51,000 nucleotides of DNA from RGIG8785 sp045655245 (GTDB taxonomy: Bacteria > Bacillota > Clostridia > RGIG8785). This document shows, one piece after another, positions 34,070 through 41,385 of the stretch. The stretch covers positions 1 through 51,000 of the forward strand of contig JAZOOX010000040.1 in assembly GCA_045655245.1 (NCBI GenBank), given 5' to 3'. Numbering within the stretch: the first letter of the stretch is position 1; every line of letters begins with the position of its first letter. Both the position numbers and the translations under genes were made by a program. The notes under the pieces were generated by a model. That model was not told the origin of the DNA. It worked only from the letters and a program-made list of their open reading frames with translations, and did no database searches.

Positions 34070-34132
34070 ATGTACTCTGAAGAACCGAACGCGGAAGTGT
34101 ACCGCTGCCGAAATTTCAATCAATGGCAATAG
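34070..34132 (+). CDS. Possible 20-residue leader peptide
   Basis: ATG at 34070 to TAG at 34130-34132 encodes MYSEEPNAEVYRCRNFNQWQ, preceded by GAGGAAAA about 11 bases upstream. It lies in the long leader of the catabolic operon. There is no homology I recognise and no attenuator hairpin directly after it, so it may simply be a chance frame. Confidence 0.25.
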   Translation: MYSEEPNAEVYRCRNFNQWQ

Positions 34133-34203
34133 GGTCAAGAAAGTACAAAAAAAGTCCAAGATAATCTAAATCAAATGCGGTGAAAATCGTGTATGATGAT
34201 AAT

Positions 34204-34217
34204 TGACGAAAACGTCA
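34204..34217 (+). promoter_or_regulatory. Palindrome before the oxidoreductase gene, possible operator
   Basis: TGACG-AAAA-CGTCA is a perfect 5-bp inverted repeat 10 bases before the RBS (AGGAGGT, 34227-34233), resembling half-sites of LacI- or GntR-type sugar repressors. No regulator gene is adjacent. Confidence 0.4.
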
Positions 34218-34240
34218 CTAAACACTAGGAGGTAATGATG

Positions 34241-35338
34241 ATGAAGAAGGTAAGATTAGGTGTTGTCGGTTGCGGCGGCATCGTTGCCAGCGCACATTCC
34301 AAAGCAATCGCTCATGAGATCGAAATCGGTCGTATGGAGTTAACTTCTACTTGCGACACCGTTCTCGAACGCGCCGAGCATGCAGCAAAACTGTGGGGTG
34401 CTACCCACGTAACCGAAAACTGGGAAACCATGGTTGACCACGTTGATGCGGTTTTGATTGCATTGCCCCACGACTTGCACTATGCTTGCGGTAAGTTCTT
34501 CTTGGAACAGGGTAAGCATGTTATGATGGAAAAGCCCTTGGCTACCACCGAACCGGAGTGTATTGATTTGATCGAAACTTCTCACCGCATGAACATGACC
34601 TTGATGGTCGGTTATCCCTGGCGTTATCGCGAGTCCGCCAGAGTCTTAAAAGAGATCATCGACAGCAAGAGATACGGCGAACTCTTCCAGTGCTCTATGT
34701 GGACCGAACAGTACACCAACGTTGAAGGCGGTTGGGCTTCCACCAAGAAAGGTGTTGGCGGCGGTCAGTTCTTCAGCCATGGTTGTCACTATATTGATTT
34801 GTTACTTTGGATGCTGGGCGAACCCGAATACGGTATTCATTTCGGTAATACAATGGGTACTCCCTGGATGGAAGGCGAAGGTACTTCCCAGGCAATGATC
34901 CAGTTTAAGAGCGGCGTTTTGGCATACCACGGCGGTACTTGGGGCGCTCGCGGTACCCGTTTGGCGTACAGCTTCCACTTCCACTTTACCGAAGGTATGG
35001 TCGAGTACGATCATCACGGCGGTAAGATGTACTTACATACCAACCTGGCAGACCACATCCCCGGCGAAGAAGGTTCTAACCAAAAGACCGAGCTCATTTA
35101 CGAGTGCGTCAGCGGTAAGAACGTTGTCCCCGAAATGGATTGGTTCCTGGATTGCATTTTAGAGGGTAAGAAACCCTTGACTACTCCGGAAGAAAGTCTG
35201 CAGGGTCTGCGCGTCATTTGGAGAATGTACGAAGCAGAACGCGACAGAAAAGTTGCAAACCTGTCCGGTTTAGGCTTAGAAAACGACTGGAAAGCAGTTG
35301 CTCCGGTTGAAAATCCGTGCTGGGAGGAGTGGGCGTAA
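34241..35338 (+). CDS. Gfo/Idh/MocA family oxidoreductase
   Basis: 365 residues from the third of three consecutive ATGs (34235, 34238, 34241); AGGAGGT ends at 34233, which suits the third best. Rossmann motif GVVGCGGIV at residues 6-14, family motif MMEKPLA near residue 94, and the catalytic-region histidines in FFSHGCHYIDLLLWMLGEP. Members oxidise or reduce sugars, inositols and amino sugars using NAD(P). It is the first gene of the catabolic operon; its partners suggest that it acts on a carbohydrate or amino polyol. A 204-bp gap with a strong hairpin separates it from the kinase gene. Confidence 0.88.
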   Translation: MKKVRLGVVGCGGIVASAHSKAIAHEIEIGRMELTSTCDTVLERAEHAAKLWGATHVTENWETMVDHVDAVLIALPHDLHYACGKFFLEQGKHVMMEKPLATTEPECIDLIETSHRMNMTLMVGYPWRYRESARVLKEIIDSKRYGELFQCSMWTEQYTNVEGGWASTKKGVGGGQFFSHGCHYIDLLLWMLGEPEYGIHFGNTMGTPWMEGEGTSQAMIQFKSGVLAYHGGTWGARGTRLAYSFHFHFTEGMVEYDHHGGKMYLHTNLADHIPGEEGSNQKTELIYECVSGKNVVPEMDWFLDCILEGKKPLTTPEESLQGLRVIWRMYEAERDRKVANLSGLGLENDWKAVAPVENPCWEEWA

Positions 35339-35379
35339 GCTCACCCCTCTTCCTGCTTTTTCAATTTGTCAACAGCCGG

Positions 35380-35405
35380 CTTCGTCAAGCAATTCCTTGA
35401 CGAAG
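35380..35405 (+). other. Strong hairpin between oxidoreductase and kinase genes
   Basis: CTTCGTCAAG-CAATTC-CTTGACGAAG: a perfect 10-bp stem without a following T run, so not a standard terminator. It could protect the 3' end of the upstream message after processing, bind a regulator, or be a partial attenuator. Confidence 0.7.
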
Positions 35406-35542
35406 GAAAGTACGGCGCAAGGTTCTGCTTCTTTTTGAACCGAACACACCCCGTCCCGCTGACAGTTCTTGGGTTGACGCCGAAAACGGTATGAGACAGA
35501 TCCGCTGATAGAGCGTGGCGCTTGGAAGGAATGGGAAAACGT

Positions 35543-36841
35543 ATGAATTATATTGGAATTGATTTAGGAACCACCGGATGCAAAAGCATCCTCTTCGGAG
35601 AAAATGGCGGAACTTTAGCAGAGTTCTATCAAGAGTACGCCCTGATTGCCAACGGCGAATCGGTGGAACAGGATGCCACTCTTTGGTGGGATTTGATCCG
35701 CGAAGCGGTTAAAACGGTTGCCCGCGCGGCAAACGGAAACGTTGCCGCACTTTCCATCAGTTCTCAGGGCATTTCTTTCGTCCCTGTGAACGAGAAAGGC
35801 GAACCGCTTTACAATGCCATCAGTTGGTTGGATACCCGCGCCCGTGCCGAACTGTCCGAAATCGCCGCTAAGTTCGGCGAGGAAGAGATCTACGCCCGTA
35901 CGGGTAAGCGCTTAATACCGGCGTACACTTACTCCAAACTGATGTGGATGATACGCAACCGCCCCGAAGTCTATCAAAATGCTTATAAGATTTTACTCCC
36001 CTTGGACTATCTGAACTTCCGTCTGACAGGGAACCCCGTCACCGACCATTCCATGGCAAGCGGTACGATGTTCTATAACATCAACACCCGGGACTGGGAT
36101 GACGAGTTACTGGCATTCGGACAGATTGATCGGGATAAGCTTCCTGCCATCGGTACGGCAGGGGACTTTGTCGGCAAACTTCTTCCCGAAGTAGCTGACG
36201 AACTGGGTCTCTCCCGCGATGTGGAAGTTTACCTCGGCGCCCAGGACCAGAAATGTGCCGCCATCGGCGCAGGAATCGACGAGGACAGTTGTACCGTGTC
36301 TTTAGGCACCTCCACTGCCATCACTAAGTTCCAGACCAAACCGATGGTAGACCCTGCTGTAAAGGTGCCCTGCTTTGTCCTGGACGAAACCCATTGGGTC
36401 TCTGAATTCGCTTTATCCACCACCGGCGCCGCATTGCGCTGGCTCTCCCAAAAACTGTTTGACGGAAAGAACTATCAGGACTTGGACATCCTGGCCGAAC
36501 AGGCCCCCAGCGGTTGTAACGGTGTCCGTTTTGAGTGTGACCTGACGGCGAACGGCTCGATCTCGGGCATCAGCCTTTCGACTACCCAGGGCGATATCGT
36601 CCGTGCATTATACGAAGGCATCGGTCGTTCGATCTTGGATGCCGTCAACAAAATGGGTGGAGCAAAACGTTTGCTGTTGTTCGGCGGCGGCTCCAAGAGT
36701 GATATTTGGTGTCGGGTCATTGCAGAGGTAACGGGGATGTCCGTCTGCGTTCTGTCCACACCCGAGACCGCCAACCTCGGCGCGGCGATTCTGGCATCCC
36801 AACGCACCATGCCGTCCGCCGAGATTATTAAAACATATTGA
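35543..36841 (+). CDS. FGGY-family carbohydrate kinase (xylulokinase-like)
   Basis: 432 residues, shorter than the usual 480-510. The N-terminal phosphate-binding motif is IGIDLGTTGCKS, then SISSQGISFVPV and the second-domain motifs GAQDQKCAAIGAG, SLGTSTAI and LLLFGGGSKSDIW. Members phosphorylate pentuloses, glycerol, gluconate, fuculose and related sugars; the substrate cannot be read. Start: ATG 35543 with GGAAGGA 12 bases upstream; earlier in-frame starts (TTG 35522, ATG 35531) overlap or abut the RBS. It should supply the phosphorylated substrate for the NagA/NagB-like enzymes that follow. A 115-bp gap follows. Confidence 0.88.
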   Translation: MNYIGIDLGTTGCKSILFGENGGTLAEFYQEYALIANGESVEQDATLWWDLIREAVKTVARAANGNVAALSISSQGISFVPVNEKGEPLYNAISWLDTRARAELSEIAAKFGEEEIYARTGKRLIPAYTYSKLMWMIRNRPEVYQNAYKILLPLDYLNFRLTGNPVTDHSMASGTMFYNINTRDWDDELLAFGQIDRDKLPAIGTAGDFVGKLLPEVADELGLSRDVEVYLGAQDQKCAAIGAGIDEDSCTVSLGTSTAITKFQTKPMVDPAVKVPCFVLDETHWVSEFALSTTGAALRWLSQKLFDGKNYQDLDILAEQAPSGCNGVRFECDLTANGSISGISLSTTQGDIVRALYEGIGRSILDAVNKMGGAKRLLLFGGGSKSDIWCRVIAEVTGMSVCVLSTPETANLGAAILASQRTMPSAEIIKTY

Positions 36842-36956
36842 TCAGAAAAAGGCCAACCCCTTTGATGACAATAACGGTTTTGACAAGGGCTCCCGATGGG
36901 GCACGATTTGTCCAACCGCTTACCAAGCTATTAAAATCCATAAGGAGAGATGATAA

Positions 36957-38243
36957 ATGTTAAAAGCAGGCGTTTCTATCGTAGATATTTCGCCGGAAAA
37001 AGGAATCGAGCTGTCGGGCTATCCCCATTGCCCCCGAAACAACCTCGGCATCCATGACCCGTTGTATGCATCCTGCATCTATTTAAACAACGGCACCGAG
37101 GACGTGGTTATCGTTGCAATGGACCTGCTCTTCTTCGGCCGTCCCTATGTTCTGGAAATGAGAAATCGTATCGGCAAACCCGTATTCTTTACCTGTACCC
37201 ATACCCATTCTGGTCCCCGCGTTTCTCAGCGTTTGGGCACCGAATTGGATACCCCGCAAGAGATTTTGGATCAGGAAAAGGTCTATGCCGAGATTTTGTT
37301 AAATAAACTGGAGCCCGCCATCCGCGAGGCAATGGACAACACCTTCGAAGCCGAACTGGGCTTTGAGGTCGGTCGTTGCGGCGGCGAGCAGGGTGTCGGC
37401 GGCAACCGCCGCTCGAAAGACGGTCTGTGTGATCCCTCGGTGAATGTTATGGCAGTTCGCGAAAAGGCAACCCAAAAGGTTCGCGGCGTGTTCCTGAACT
37501 ATGCATTGCATCCCACCTTTATGCACGAGGACAATCTGTTGGTTTCCGCAGACTATCCCGCATACATCAGACGCTACTTAAGCTTTGCGGCTCCCGACGC
37601 AGTCTTCCTGTTTGCACAGGGTACTTCGGGTAACCAAAGCTCCCGTTACTACCGTGTGGGTCAGGACTTCGACGAAGCCGCCCGTGTCGGTACCACCCTG
37701 GGCGTTGAAGTATTCCATTGCTTAGAGCGTATGGAATATATGAGCGAAGTAAACTTGGGCATCCGCTCCACCTTCGTTAACCCCGACATCAAGACCTTCC
37801 CGCCCCGTGAAGAGGCAGAGGCTTTCCTGGCCGAAAAACGCGCTCATTGGGAATCCTTAAAAGCCAGCGGTGCATCTTGGCTGGATTGCTGGAACGCCGA
37901 ACTGGAAATGTTTGGTGCCGAAGGCGTAGTGGGCTATTCCATTATGCAGGAAACGGGCTTTGAAAACCCCGACTTACCTGCCGAAATCCAGATCCTGACC
38001 TTTAATGATCATGCCATCGTCGGTCTCCAGGGCGAACAGTTCGTTGAATACGGCCTGCAGATTAAAGAAGCATCTCCCTTTAAGACCACCTTTGTTACCG
38101 CAGTAACCAACGGCGTATTGCCCGGATACTGCTACACCCCCGAAGCGGTTGCCGACGGCGGTTATGAAGTCGGTAACTCCAGCTTGGCTCCGAATGCAGG
38201 CAGTCAGTTTGTCGAGGCTGCTGTAAAATTATTAAATGAATAA
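36957..38243 (+). CDS. Neutral/alkaline ceramidase-like Zn amidohydrolase, cytoplasmic
   Basis: 428 residues without a signal peptide. It matches the N-terminal domain of the neutral/alkaline non-lysosomal ceramidase family: AGVSIVDISPEKGIELSGY at the start, zinc-site FTCTHTHSGPRVS (H82, H84), NYALHPTFM (H185), SADYPAYIRRYL and FAQGTSGNQSSR. Ceramidases cleave N-acyl amides, but bacterial cytoplasmic relatives in sugar operons are uncharacterised. Absence of a signal peptide and its place between a sugar kinase and NagB/NagA-like genes suggest hydrolysis of an N-acyl or ester bond of an imported sugar derivative. RBS AAGGAGAG is 8 bases before the ATG. Confidence 0.8.
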   Translation: MLKAGVSIVDISPEKGIELSGYPHCPRNNLGIHDPLYASCIYLNNGTEDVVIVAMDLLFFGRPYVLEMRNRIGKPVFFTCTHTHSGPRVSQRLGTELDTPQEILDQEKVYAEILLNKLEPAIREAMDNTFEAELGFEVGRCGGEQGVGGNRRSKDGLCDPSVNVMAVREKATQKVRGVFLNYALHPTFMHEDNLLVSADYPAYIRRYLSFAAPDAVFLFAQGTSGNQSSRYYRVGQDFDEAARVGTTLGVEVFHCLERMEYMSEVNLGIRSTFVNPDIKTFPPREEAEAFLAEKRAHWESLKASGASWLDCWNAELEMFGAEGVVGYSIMQETGFENPDLPAEIQILTFNDHAIVGLQGEQFVEYGLQIKEASPFKTTFVTAVTNGVLPGYCYTPEAVADGGYEVGNSSLAPNAGSQFVEAAVKLLNE

Positions 38244-38257
38244 CAGGAGGAATTGAA

Positions 38258-39208
38258 ATGAGTTTTACTTACGAAATGGCGCCTTGGGTGCCTTACAAAA
38301 ACAAGGAAGTTTTAGATCGCGTCCGTAACATGTCGGTCGAGGAACTGTTGACCCCCCCGAAGGACGGTCTGACCCATCCCGACTTTAAAATCCACCTGGT
38401 AGAAGACCCCGCACTCATCTGGGTTGCCGATATGGTTGCCCGCATTCAGGCATCTGATCTTCTGGACAAGAAAGTTGTTATGATCCTGCCCAACCCCTGC
38501 CCGGGTATCTATCAGGCAGTTGCAAACACCATCAACTATCTGAATATCAACTGCCGCAACGTACATGTATACACCATGGACGAATGGGCTGACCAGGACG
38601 GCAATGTTGCTCCCATCGATTTCAAGGCAGGTTTCGGTTACTCTCAGTTAAAGTACTTCCGCGGTATGATTCGCGAAGACCTGCGTATGCCTTTAGAGCA
38701 GATTCACTACCCCACCACCGAGAACATCAACGATTACTCCAAGATGATTACCGAGTGCGGCGAGGGCGGTGCTGACATCTGCTACAGCGGTCCCGGTTGG
38801 GCTGGCCATATCGCCTTTATCGACCCCGATACCCCCGAGTTCGCTTGCAACTCTTTGGAAGAGTTCATCAATATGGACGCTCGTATCGTAACCTTAAACC
38901 CCTTAACCATTATGCAGAACTCTCTGCACGGCGTATTCGGCCAGAGCGGTGACATCGCAAACGTACCGCCCCGTGCCGCAACCATCGGCCCCGCTGACGT
39001 TAAGCGCGCAAGAGTCCGTATGGAATCCCACAGCCTGACCACCGGCGGCAGCCGTTCTTCTTGGCAGCGTATGGTTTCCCGCCTGATTCTGCAGGGCGAG
39101 ATCACACCTCAGGTTCCCACTTCCATCCTGCGCCTGTGGCCCACTGATGTATTCGTAAGCGAAGGCATTGCACAGCCCATCGAATGCATGGAGAGAGTAG
39201 GTTACTAA
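38258..39208 (+). CDS. Glucosamine-6-phosphate deaminase/isomerase-like protein with altered active site
   Basis: 316 residues, longer than NagB (about 240-266) because of an N-terminal extension of roughly 35 residues. It has the phosphosugar fold with VVMILPNPCPGIYQAV, VYTMDEWAD (D108, equal to catalytic D72 of E. coli NagB) and GPGWAGHIAFIDP. In that last motif the NagB catalytic D141 is A182, H143 is kept as H184, and E148 is D189. It may therefore isomerise or deaminate a different amino-sugar phosphate, or act by another mechanism. It lies 14 bp after the ceramidase-like gene and 1 bp before the NagA-like gene. Confidence 0.8.
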   Translation: MSFTYEMAPWVPYKNKEVLDRVRNMSVEELLTPPKDGLTHPDFKIHLVEDPALIWVADMVARIQASDLLDKKVVMILPNPCPGIYQAVANTINYLNINCRNVHVYTMDEWADQDGNVAPIDFKAGFGYSQLKYFRGMIREDLRMPLEQIHYPTTENINDYSKMITECGEGGADICYSGPGWAGHIAFIDPDTPEFACNSLEEFINMDARIVTLNPLTIMQNSLHGVFGQSGDIANVPPRAATIGPADVKRARVRMESHSLTTGGSRSSWQRMVSRLILQGEITPQVPTSILRLWPTDVFVSEGIAQPIECMERVGY

Positions 39209-39209
39209 T

Positions 39210-40310
39210 ATGTCGAAACGCTATGCACTATTAGGTCAAGTAGTGCTGGGCGATCGAGTCATTAAAAATGGTGCTGTCGTCGTTGACGGCAGCACCATTG
39301 CTAATGTTGGCGCCCGCACCGAGATCGACCTTCCCGAGACCGTCATCGACTGCGGTGAACGTCTGGTTATGGCAGGTTTCATTGATATCCATTGCCATGC
39401 TGGCAGTACTTATGAGTCCCATTTGGCGCCCACCCCCTTTGCCGCATATCACCTGAAGCACGGCACCACAGGTCTTTTGGGTACCATCTACCGCGACATT
39501 TCTCAGGAGGACACCTTAAAGGCATATGAGATGATGCGCGAAACAATGAAGACTCACAAAAACCTGCTTGGCGCACATATGGAAGGTCCATACTTAAACC
39601 CCGACTACGGTGCATCCAAGTGCCCCTTACGCCCTGTTAAGCGGGAGGAGTATATGGAACTGATCAACGAAAATATCATCAAACAGTGGACGTTCGCTCC
39701 CGAAGTAGAGGGGACCGACGAACTGCTGACTGAAATGGTCAAAGCAGGGATTGCCCCCGCTATCGGTCACAGCGCCGCTTCTCCCGAGCAGGTCAAAACC
39801 GCTCATGATGGGGGAGCACGCATCGTTACCCACCTGTTTGATGCAACCGGCTGCAGCATTGAACCCACTCGTTGCGGCGGTACCAAAGAAGTGAATTTTG
39901 ACCAAGCCGCAATGCTTTGCGACCACTTCTACTACGAACTGATCGTTGACAGTATGGGCATCCACGTCCGTCCGGATATGGTCCGTCTTGCCGCTAAGAC
40001 TGTCGGCGTTGATCGGCTGGTCGCCATTACCGATTGTTGCACCGGCTCGGAGGACGACAGCGACTTGAATATGTTCAACGGCGAACTTCACGGCAGTAAA
40101 CTGACCATGAACTACGTTGCCCGTAACCTGGCTGCTTTGGGATTCTCTTTGCCTCAGATTACCCGCATGACCGCCGAAAACCCTGCCCGTGCCATCCGCG
40201 TCTTTGACGAAATGGGCAGCCTGTCTGTCGGTAAACTGGCGAATATTGTTGTTTGTGATGACAACTTTAAGAACCTGGAAGTTTACCTTCACGGCGAAAA
40301 GGTTGACTGA
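39210..40310 (+). CDS. nagA: N-acetylglucosamine-6-phosphate deacetylase-like amidohydrolase
   Basis: 366 residues, NagA-like. Metal and catalytic residues of the amidohydrolase superfamily are visible: H61/H63 in IDIHCHAG, E125 in GAHMEGPYLNP, H187 in AIGHSAA, H208 in VTHLFDAT and D275 in AITDCCTG. NagA removes the acetyl group of GlcNAc-6-phosphate; the HLFDAT and TDCC forms differ from the usual HLYNAM and TDA, so the true substrate may be a relative. The start is one base past the previous stop codon. It is the last gene of the operon. Confidence 0.87.
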   Translation: MSKRYALLGQVVLGDRVIKNGAVVVDGSTIANVGARTEIDLPETVIDCGERLVMAGFIDIHCHAGSTYESHLAPTPFAAYHLKHGTTGLLGTIYRDISQEDTLKAYEMMRETMKTHKNLLGAHMEGPYLNPDYGASKCPLRPVKREEYMELINENIIKQWTFAPEVEGTDELLTEMVKAGIAPAIGHSAASPEQVKTAHDGGARIVTHLFDATGCSIEPTRCGGTKEVNFDQAAMLCDHFYYELIVDSMGIHVRPDMVRLAAKTVGVDRLVAITDCCTGSEDDSDLNMFNGELHGSKLTMNYVARNLAALGFSLPQITRMTAENPARAIRVFDEMGSLSVGKLANIVVCDDNFKNLEVYLHGEKVD

Positions 40311-40315
40311 TACAA

Positions 40316-40347
40316 AAAAAGAGATTGGCTTTTGCCAATCTCTTTTT
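40316..40347 (+). terminator. Terminator of the catabolic operon
   Basis: Stem AAAAAGAGATTGGC / GCCAATCTCTTTTT with a TTTT loop, 5 bases after the nagA-like stop codon. Confidence 0.93.
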
Positions 40348-40384
40348 AAATTCATTTGCTTTAAACCAAGGTGCAGAAAATATC

Positions 40385-40415
40385 AAAAAGACCCTGCCGA
40401 CAAGGCAGGGCCTTT
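40385..40415 (-). terminator. Terminator of the HAD phosphatase gene
   Basis: Stem CCCTGCC / GGCAGGG with a GACAA loop; on minus it is followed by CTTTTTGAT, 3 bases beyond the stop codon. Confidence 0.85.
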
Positions 40416-40417
40416 GA

Positions 40418-41215
40418 TTACTTGCTTTCCTTTGCCAAGCGAACAATATCGCCCACGCCGTCCAGCACCAATGTGGGACGGTAAGCATAGGATTTCAGCG
40501 TTTCGGGGGTCGAGATGCCCGACAGCACCAAAACGGTGGACATGCCGCTTTCTAAACCCGAAATAACGTCGGTGTCCATACGGTCGCCGACCATCACGGC
40601 TTCGGCAGAGTGGCAGTTCAGCAGCTTAAGACCCGTACGCATCATCAGCGGGTTGGGTTTGCCGCAGAAATAGGCTTTGGTACCCGTTGCAATCTCAATG
40701 GGGGCAACCAAAGCACCGCAAGCAGGCGCAATGCCATTTTCTATCGGTCCTGACACATCCGAGTTAGCGCCGATGAGCTTGGCACCGCCCAATACCAAAT
40801 TGGTGGCTTTGGTCAGGGTATCTAACGAATAGGTCTTCCCTTCGCCCACAACAACATAGTCGGGATTGATGTCGTTCATGGTAATCCCCGCATCGTAAAG
40901 AGCGTTAAACAAGCCGGCTTCACCGATGGCATAGACCGAGCAACCGGGAGACTGCTCCTTTAAAAATGCGGCAGTCGCCAGGGCGCTGGTGTAAAAATGC
41001 TCTTCGCTGATGTCCAAACCCATGCGGGAAAGTTTATTCTGTAACTCGCGGGGGGTAGAGCCGCTGTTATTGGTCAAAAACAGATATTCTTTCTTTTCTT
41101 CATGAAGCCATTGGATAAATTCGGCAACCCCGGGAAGAATCTGATTCCCGTGATAGATAACGCCGTCCATATCGCAAATGAACCCTTTTTTCTTGTTTAA
41201 ATCAAATGCGTTCAT
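40418..41215 (-). CDS. HAD-superfamily phosphatase, NagD-like
   Basis: 265 residues, class IIA HAD hydrolase: motif I ICDMDGVIYHG near residue 15, motif II LFLTNNSG, Lys of motif III in YFCGKPNPLMM, motif IV MVGDRMDTDV. NagD-type enzymes dephosphorylate nucleoside monophosphates or sugar and glycolate phosphates; the substrate is not predictable. Start: ATG 41215 (MNAFDLNKKKG) with GAGAGGTGA upstream; the in-frame GTG at 41224 is within that RBS. It is convergent with the sugar operon, so any functional link is only proximity. Confidence 0.9.
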   Translation of the reverse strand: MNAFDLNKKKGFICDMDGVIYHGNQILPGVAEFIQWLHEEKKEYLFLTNNSGSTPRELQNKLSRMGLDISEEHFYTSALATAAFLKEQSPGCSVYAIGEAGLFNALYDAGITMNDINPDYVVVGEGKTYSLDTLTKATNLVLGGAKLIGANSDVSGPIENGIAPACGALVAPIEIATGTKAYFCGKPNPLMMRTGLKLLNCHSAEAVMVGDRMDTDVISGLESGMSTVLVLSGISTPETLKSYAYRPTLVLDGVGDIVRLAKESK

Positions 41216-41234
41216 GTCAATCACCTCTCGTTTT

Positions 41235-41262
41235 ATTATAACATTTTACCCCATTTTGTCAA
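41235..41262 (-). promoter_or_regulatory. Promoter of the HAD phosphatase gene
   Basis: On minus, TTGACA (41262-41257) and TATAAT (41240-41235), spacer 16. Confidence 0.85.
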
Positions 41263-41293
41263 TAAAAAAGAACGGTTAACTTAAAGTCTTTCC

Positions 41294-41325
41294 ACAGGTT
41301 TTCGGCAATGTCAACCAAAACCTGT
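41294..41325 (+). promoter_or_regulatory. Inverted repeat upstream of the dGTPase promoter
   Basis: ACAGGTTTT (41294-41302) and AAAACCTGT (41317-41325) are perfect 9-bp arms with 14 bases between. The right arm ends 8 bp before the -35 box, a position fitting an activator or repressor dimer. Confidence 0.45.
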
Positions 41326-41333
41326 CCTGCCGA

Positions 41334-41363
41334 TTGACGTCAGTGGCTTTGTTATGGTACAAT
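41334..41363 (+). promoter_or_regulatory. dGTPase gene promoter
   Basis: TTGACG (41334-41339) and TACAAT (41358-41363), spacer 18. Confidence 0.7.
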
Positions 41364-41385
41364 ATATAAAGAGAGGAGGGGTACT

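Noticed and set aside
36880..36908. Internal promoter before the ceramidase-like gene
   Set aside because: TTGACA at 36880-36885 has no acceptable -10 hexamer at 16-18 bp (ACGATT).
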